This document shows, in pieces, positions 48,301 through 57,300 of a DNA stretch of 64,000 nt; positions within the stretch are counted from its first letter, which is position 1, and each line of letters begins with the position of its first letter. The DNA is from an uncultured Clostridia bacterium. GTDB lineage: Bacteria > Bacillota > Clostridia > Christensenellales > UBA1242. Position numbers and translations under genes: made by a program. The notes beneath the pieces are model-generated. The model searched no databases, was not told the origin of the DNA, and was given only the letters and a program-made list of their open reading frames with translations. The stretch lies in the NCBI GenBank assembly GCA_930990975.1, contig CAKNRR010000003.1:114723-178722 (forward strand), read 5' to 3'.

Positions 48301-51300
48301 TTTGCAAGTCAAGTTCTATACCATTTACTTGAAGAACTGAAACAATGCTATCTTGTTCAAGTCTTCCTGCAACGAGTCCAACAGATAACTCAGAACTTGG
48401 AACATTATTGTTTGTTCCATCGATAGTTAATAAAGAGCTTCCTGCTAGATTTGATGAAATTTTTAAATTAACTATAGAAGAACTTGTAATGCTTGGAGCA
48501 ATCAAACCAAATTCTGAATTAGAACTTGGGGCTATTGTTACGCCTGAATTAGCTATAATAGTTAAATTTGATATTGTAGCTTCTCTTATACCACTTTCTG
48601 AGAATAAACCACCAGCATTAGAACCATCTATTGCTATTGAAGCGGTATCATCACTTCCTACATATTCTATTATAACATTATCTAAATAGAAACCAGCGGC
48701 AAGTGAAGCAATGAATGGTTCATCAGTAATAATCCTTACCCTTTGTCCTGCATACCTGCTACCATCACGATTAACAACATATTTAGGACTTCCAGTCAAT
48801 GCTCCCGCAAAATTAGTTATTTTTTGAACAGCTCCGTCACCTGTGCCGAAATTTATGCCTGTCAAATCAATTACATCAAAGGTTTCTGCATCATCTTGAT
48901 ATGCTTGTCCACGAACAACAACTTCAATATTACTATTTGAACTCATCATGCCAAAAACTTGTTCTATATTAAAGCAATCAAGGTAAATCTTTGAGTTTGT
49001 TCTTTGATACCTTATAGATGGGAACAAATCATCTGTAGGATGATTCCAGTTTACGCTCTTCCAAGCCCCGGAGCTTAAGAATGCTTGTTGAGTATATGAA
49101 TGACCAATTGAAGAAGATTCAAATGCTTTTGGAGGCATTACCCAATAAACTAAATCATCTTCGTAGAAAGAATCCCAATTTTTTGCCCCTGTAGGACCAA
49201 ACAAGTTGAAATTCAAACTGTATGATTTAAATTCATATTTTTGATAATATGCGACAGTAGGAATAGTTGTTTGTGTTTCTCCAGTTTCACTACTTGTGAT
49301 GAGTTGAACGATGTTCAAATAGCTTCCATAGTTATTTTCGTCTAAAGCTTGCATTTCTTCAGCGCCGTCTTTATTGATTCTATAAGCTGAACCTAAAAGC
49401 AAATTAAACTTGTATTCATATGAACCATTATAGTTATTATCTACTGTAGCATAAGTCCCAGTCGCGTAATCATATGTTGTGAAATAGTTGAGTGCATTGA
49501 CGCTCAAAAGTGCAACACGACTTCCTTCACCAACCAATTTGCCGATGATTCCACCAGCATTAGCTTCTTGGCTGTTAAGAGTAACTCTTGCTCTTACATC
49601 TCCAGTTGCATAAACTTCATTCATCAAATATTTTGTATAGGTTCCTGTATTGAATATATCTGTAACTTTTGCAAGATAACTTGATGTATTTGTCAAGTCC
49701 ATTCCACCAACAATACCGCCGGCAAAATCTGCTGTTGGGCTTGTCACATTAAGTTTAGAATATGATATTTCAAGTTTTCCACTTCCAGCATATCCTATTA
49801 AACCACCAACATATTTTTGAGTATATTCACTTCCAGCTAAGTAGAATATATCAAGAGCTCCTCTTTCTGAAACAGATTCACTCTTATAATAGTTACCCAT
49901 TCCATTTTCAATAACAAGTTGAGTTGATTCGTTGTGAGTTGCAAAAATTCTGCTTAATGCACCAAATGATTGACCAACAACACCACCAGCAAAGTATTTT
50001 GTTGCAATAATATGAGATTCATTTTTTGCAGTTGTGCCATCTATTGTTATACCAGCATCTTTTACATGAGTTTGGAAGCTTGTCAAACCAAAGATTCCAC
50101 CAGCAACTTGTCCTTGAACATAAACTTCGCCTGAAACTCTAACATTGTCCACAGAATAGTTTTCAGCTTGATTAATATTGAAATCTTTGTATTCTACTGA
50201 GAAAGCATCAATAAATCCTATTACAGACCCTGCATATGAATATGCACTTAAACCATTATTGCCTGTAATTAATGAAGAATTTGTAGTTGTATTATAGTTA
50301 AGGTTATTCTTTATTTCATTTCTTATGTTGTTTAAAGATTCAGTTGTAAAGTATGCGTCATCTCTTGCAACATTAAATCTTTCAGCTACTACATTTGGTG
50401 ACGATACAACAATATTCTTAATCGTCATATTGCCAAATGCCAAACCTGTAAGTCCTCCAACAAAGTTCAAGCCTGTTACTGACGCATCCTCGCTAAAGTT
50501 GATTGTAATATTTATAACGGTGGCGTCTTTCATATAACCTGCAAGACCACCAACCATTGAAACATCACCCGCTACAACTTGGTTTATATTCAATGTCAAA
50601 TTTGTAATTATTGGAGTAGAACTTCCTCTTGTTTCCAATGACTTAAATAAACCATAAGCAACACCAGAAATAAGGTTGTCATCAGTGTTCTCTGTGTTTT
50701 CACTTGCAATTGAAATGCTTGAAATTTCAAACCCATTTGCATAGAATCTTCCAGCAAAGGCTTTTGAAGCTGATGGTAAAATAATCTTGTTGTCCTCATT
50801 TATGAGTTCTTCCAAGTTTATATCATTTACCATTCTATAAGTGCCCCAAATAGCACTATCATTGAAATAATCACTTATATAAGTTGATGTTGATGTTCCA
50901 AAGACTTCTACAAAATCTTGTGCATCAGCAATCAAGATTGGATTGAATTCCCCACCAAGAGATGTATCAATTTCTCTTGTAGAATCTGTAAATTGCAATG
51001 TTGCATAAGGAAGAATATACTTTCCTTCATCATCTTCCCCTGTTATGCCTTCATAATTTGAATCATCTGTAATTCTTAATGTATATCTATGAGAATATGA
51101 TTGTGTATTAGGTTCAATAAGAGTTACTACTCCTTCAACACCTTCAATTGTCTTGTCTTCTTTTGTTATTCTCCAAACACCGTCATTTTCTCCGTTTGCT
51201 ATAGCAAAACCATAGAAGTCATTGATATATTCGCCTGGATTTGGAATCAAAACCGCTCCTGTATCATATTGAGTTTCTGTTGTCGAATCATCAGTTTCAT

Positions 51301-54300
51301 CACTTGTCAAATACGCCTTATTGAAGAAGTAACAATTTTTATATGTTCCATTTGCAAGCAACTCTCCATTTTCATTTACACCTGAGAAGTTCATTTGAGT
51401 AAATCTTGAATTTTGAATTTGTGATGCTGAATAACTTGTTTCAATTGTTCCAGAATTTTCATAAACAAATCCAGATGCAAGGAAAACTCTTGAAGAGTCT
51501 GTTGAGTTTGCAATTAAGATATTTGAATATGAGTCTTGGATTATTCCAGTATTTGTATTTATGAAACCTGCAATACAGCCAAGATTAGATTTTAATGATG
51601 AACCTTCAAATGCGTAAACAGTATAGTTCATTTCATCAATAAGCTCGCTTGATGTTTCTTTTCCTTCAACATAGCTTGTAATAATGCTTCCGCTATTAAG
51701 ACCAGCAAAACCAGATGTATCAAATGAGGTTGTATTTGATTGGTTTGTCATATCAAGTTGTTTTACAAATGATGCTGATATAGAACCTGTATTTGACAAT
51801 ACAAATCCTGCCATATCACCTTGCCCTATGATATTGAATACTTCAAGCTCTAATGTTGAAGCATAAGTATAACCTGATGGTACTTGCCTGCCATCTTCTG
51901 TTATCTCTTTTTCATCACCAAGAACAACAATTGATGTGCCACCTACTCTTGAATTTGTGATGCTTCCATTGTTATTTAATACAAAACCTGCAATAGATGG
52001 AACCCATGTAGAACCTTCAGTGATAAACACCTTATCTTCGGTGTTTGCACCTCTTATAAAGCTTACATTAAATCCTAAAGGTTGGCTATGTTCTGTGCAT
52101 GCTTTAACATACATATCAACACCGCCGACGGTGTCACCAACCGCACTTTCAGAAGAATAGAATGCCACAACTTCACTATTTGTAATAATACCTTCGTTTG
52201 TTATTGCAAGACCTGCAATATTTATTTCAACGCTGTTTGAAAGCGAAGCCAAATCTATTGTAAGTTGACCACCATTATAAACATTGACTCTCACATTCTT
52301 AAGTGTTGTGCTTTCCAAAACTTCATTGAACAATGATAAGTTCAATGCACCACTAGATGATGACATATCAAAACTCTTTAAGTAAATTGTATAACCATTT
52401 CCATCCAAGCTTCTTATTAATGAAGTGTTGAATGGTTTATAGTTTTCAAGAACAATATCATTTGTAAGAATATAGTCATTTGCTGATAATGTTTCAGTAC
52501 TTTCGTAAAGAGATGGATCAAGATTCTTAAAGTCTGTTGCATTTGAAATTGTAAGAGGAAGATCTGGATCAGAATAAGCTTCAACATTAACTGTAAAGTA
52601 TGTTGAATATGTTGAAGTTATATTTCCAGCTGTTACATAAGTTTCAAGTTTGAATTGAACAGGACTGCCCATTCTAGTCCCCACAATTACAGCATCTTTT
52701 CCATCATCTGAGAACGAGAATTTAACTGCTGCTGTATCTGCATAATTATCAGTAACTGGGATTGATTCATTGCCTACGACATAGAACAATCTTTCTTCAA
52801 GAGAGCATGCTTGCAATCCATTGATTTCATCGTATCTATAATTGATTGCATATTGAACAATATCAGAGCCCTCTTTCTTTGACAAATATAGTTGATCGGT
52901 CAAGAAGTTATTACGCTTTTCAGTCAATTCTTGAACTTTTTCGACGCTTGTCTGATCATTTTGGTCATAATTATATGTTTCTGGCAAAACATTATATTCA
53001 ACATCAAATGGTTTTTCAACGCCAAGCCATACATTAAGATTTCCGTTTTCTGAATTTTTGATGTTTATATTGCTATTATCAAGTTTGAAGTCAACTAAGA
53101 TTGCTGTAGCTGATGTTGTCTTTATTTCTTCAACGCCATTAAGCACTCTTGAAACTCTTGCTTGAATATAGAATGCGTTATTTTCAGCACCTACTGATGC
53201 TTTAACAGATGTATTTAATGTTGCTGTATAAGTCTTAATTCCTGTTGCCGTATCTACAACTGGTTCGCTCAAAGATGAAATATAAATTCCTTCTAAATTC
53301 TCACCATCAAGAATTACATTATCAACTGTTTGATCTTCAAGAACTTGAATCTTGATTTCAGTTGTTGAACCCAAAGCTACATAAGCTGTATCTGAACCAT
53401 CTATTGTAACAATTGGCTCATTCAAGTAATTTATAGATAAGAAGTAATTTACGCTTGTGATAAGTTGCCCTTCACTTTCATAGAAAGCTGCAGTGAATTT
53501 GATCGTACTGTCTGAGTTGACTGCACTGCTTATTGCAACTCTCAAATAAATTGAACCGCTTAATTTTTCTTCTGCTGTTGGAACATATCTTATATTGTCT
53601 GATGAAATAGTATAATCAGCATCAGTATTTGGTATAAATTCTTTTGCATTGTCACCTTTCATTTCAAGAAGCTCAAAATTAACAGCATTTGAAACTGTCG
53701 CGCCACTGTATGTCACTGTCATATAGTCATAATGAGCATAGGCAGGGTTTACAGTGATTTGCATAATTGAGCTTGCACCAGGAGCAAGAACTCCAGTCTG
53801 ATCACCCTTTGTATGAACTGTCACATATTTATTATTGTCATCAATTCCCCAAACGGATCTTGTAATTTTATAGTTGTTTACATCAACATTATTGAACTTC
53901 TGTTTTGTGAGTTGCATGAGCACTGTTCCAGAATTTCCGCTTGATGTAACTTTGCTATCGTTTCCACTGTTGCTGATGAAAGATACTATAAAGTCCATAT
54001 CTTCATCAACTTGTGTTTTATAATTTGAGTAAACTGCAAAAGTTACTTCAAAAATGTAATTATAAATGCCTGTAGTGCTGTCTGCAACTACATTAGGATT
54101 TGTTATTGTAACTATTGATGTTAATATATAATTTGTTGTTCCACGATCTTGTGGTAAAAGGTAGTTGTAAGTTGTTGTAAATTCGTCATTTTCTGCATCT
54201 TTAACAACTTCAAGCTCTTCTCCATTGAATTCAATTCTAGGAATGAGATTCTTGTTGTCATCTTTTGCTGTTGTATTAACTTCAACTTTAAGTGCAGCAT

Positions 54301-57300
54301 TTGTTGAAGGTGTCAATGGCAAGCTCTCGCCTGTGTAAGAGAATGAAATTACACCATCAGATGGAATAACTGTGAAATGCTTAGAAAATTCAGTATTTAT
54401 TGCATCTTGATATTCACCTTCCAAAACAACTGGAGTGAAATTTAACTCAGATTCTACAGAATCTTTGTTTGCTGTCACTCTATAACTATTTGCATTTGTT
54501 TTTTCAAGATAAACAGTATTTCCCTGTCCATCTACAGGAGTTGCTGTACCTTGCAAATCTATATCATTTTGAATTAAATTATATATAGTTGCGTCATTAC
54601 CGAGAACTACGGTAGGTTTTTCATAACTGAACGCATACAAGCGTGATTTTGTTTTTTGAAGATATGTTGTTGAACCACTGTTTACGATGTTTGAAGAACC
54701 AGAATTATCTTGCCATGAGATAATCATTTGTGACATTGCATAAATGACTTTGATTGTAAATGTCTTATTGTTGGTTACATCATGTTTTGATGACAATTTG
54801 ATTTCAACATCCCCTGTATTTTGTATGCTGATTGAGCTTCCAATCACTTTCAAAATGCTGTTATTTGATGATGTTGCAATCAAGTTGTTTGTTACATCAA
54901 TTCCAAGAAGCTCAGCAATGCTTATTGTGTTAAGCTCGTTCAAGTCATTGATTGCTGAATCTGATAAATCATTTGGGCTTTCTTCTATTTGATAGTTGAA
55001 GAGTATTCCATAATTTTGGTCTGTACCTACATTGAGTGATTTATAGTATCCATTTTCTACAAATTTTGTTATGTAAAGGTTGTTTACATTTGTCACTTTT
55101 TCTTCTTGATAGAAATCTCTAAAGTGAGCTTTCCCACCGTTTACATATTCATAGAAGCCTTCGCCTGAATTAATTAAATTTCCGCTTGATTCATTTGAGA
55201 ATGTTGTTGTATAAGAACCACTATTTATATATGAATAGTAATAATCTGAATCACTTGTAAATTCTCCGTCTTGACCGCCAAGGATGATTGATTGGTTGCC
55301 GAGAACAGCAAATGAATAGTAAAGTTTTACTTGTCCATTACGCTGCCCAATGAATAATCCATATTTTGCAGAATCCAAAACATTGATTGGTTTTGCATTT
55401 CCGCTATAATCAGTCATATAAGCGTCTATATTATAGTTGTAAGCGTAAGCATGGTCAATAATAGACCCATCCTCTGCTTGCCCTACCAAACCACCGACAG
55501 TAGCACCAGAGAATTTATTTATTGCAGATGCGCCATCTGATGTTGAAAGATTGTAGAACTCAACTTTAGAATTGTTGATTGTCCCTATATTTTGTCCTGT
55601 TATACCACCGACAACTGCTTCAGTTGCATTAATTGTCAAACCTAAAACGCTAGAGTCTTTTATAATATTGTTGTTTACACCAGCAAGACCTCCGACATAA
55701 CCTGCACCAACATGTGTAAGTTTGCTTGAGTATGTTCCATAAACATCAACTGAAACATTGTTTAATATACCATTGTTTGTATTAACAACGAAGCCTTGAG
55801 CAGTAACTTCACCTGAGAATATAATATTTCTGATTTCACCGCTACTTGCAAGCTCGTTTGCAAAGTTTGCTCCGTTTAATTTTATAGTTATTGAATCATT
55901 GTATCCTTGCAATCCACCGCTGAACACATCTATAGCAGTTCTTGTAGAGCTGATTTCAAGGCTGTTCATAACTGTATAGTAAAGTGTTGGGTTTATATTA
56001 TTAAAGCCGTTTTCATCATAAATTCTGTAAGCATAGTCAAAGCTGCTTCCGTCAGCCACCGTAATTTTAATCTTAAGCAAGATGTCAGAGAAATTAACTC
56101 TTACACCATCGCCATCACTTAATGATGCGTTTGAAATGAAGAAAGCTTCGCTTGTCAAATAGTCATACCAAGTCATGCTTGTGCCATCTTTTAGTGAGCC
56201 TAAAGAATTTACACTTATTTGACTTTGATGAACTATCTCTTCGCCTGTTGATGAGTCTGCATAACTATATATAATGTTGCCATTATAAACAGCATCTTCT
56301 GGCAATAGATAGATGTAACCGCTTGTTCCTTTTTCAATCTTGTCGCTTAATTGAAGTCCAAGCATATTTTCTGAAACTTGGTCATCAACCCCGATAAATG
56401 AATTATTTTCAAGAACAGTTCCATTTTCATCTGTAATTAAATATGAAATATTGTTGTTACGAGCATTTGATGGAGCAGTTGTCAAAAGCAAATAGTAAGG
56501 TTCTTGATCACCTACTTCAAAATATATTCCATCTTCATCATAGTTTTCCCACTCTACACTTGTAAGTCTTTGAGCATTTCTTATTGTAATGTCAAGAGTA
56601 GTCCACATTACATCAATAACTTTTTCTTGATCGCCATCTTCTATAATAAGTTGATAGTGAATGTCAAGTTGGTCATAGAAACTGTATTCACCAAAGTTGG
56701 TGTTTGTCACAATATCGAATGATAAAGAATAGTCTGTAATAGAAATATTTTCTATTGTATATCGTCCGCCATTTCCCCATCTTATTGCGTTTCCAATGAC
56801 TACTTGGTCAGTCATCTTATTGTTTCCATAGGCATCTTTTGCTGTTGAAACAAACTTGAAGTTTTCAATAGATTTGTATGTTATATCGCTGTTGTTAAAG
56901 TTGATTGTAATTTTCTTTCTTGTTAAGCTTGCATCTCTAGTTGAAACTGTATCTGAAGCATAGAGGTTGACTTGTCTGTCGCTTAGTGGATAGAAATTCA
57001 TACCATCTGGAGAGATATAACTTTCAATCATAACAATTCTTATGATTGTAACATTTCCGTTTTCATCTGCTGTGTCTTCAGTACCTTTTCCAGTGAATGT
57101 AAATACTGCATAAGTATAGCCAACGCTCTTAGAAATGATGTTCTTATTGTCAGCTGAGAAGTAAACTATATCACTTGTTTTATTTTCATTTGCATAAGCC
57201 TTGTTGATAATTTCTGCTATACCCGCTTGAGAATTAATCAATCCTTTGAATGTATCCAAGTTCATAGTTTCACTTTCAACAAAGTCATAGAATGAAATTG

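Noticed and set aside
44300..55720. CRISPR array or DNA-level tandem repeat
   Set aside because: The GLUG repeats are strongly diverged at the DNA level and in one frame; there are no identical repeats with regular spacers.
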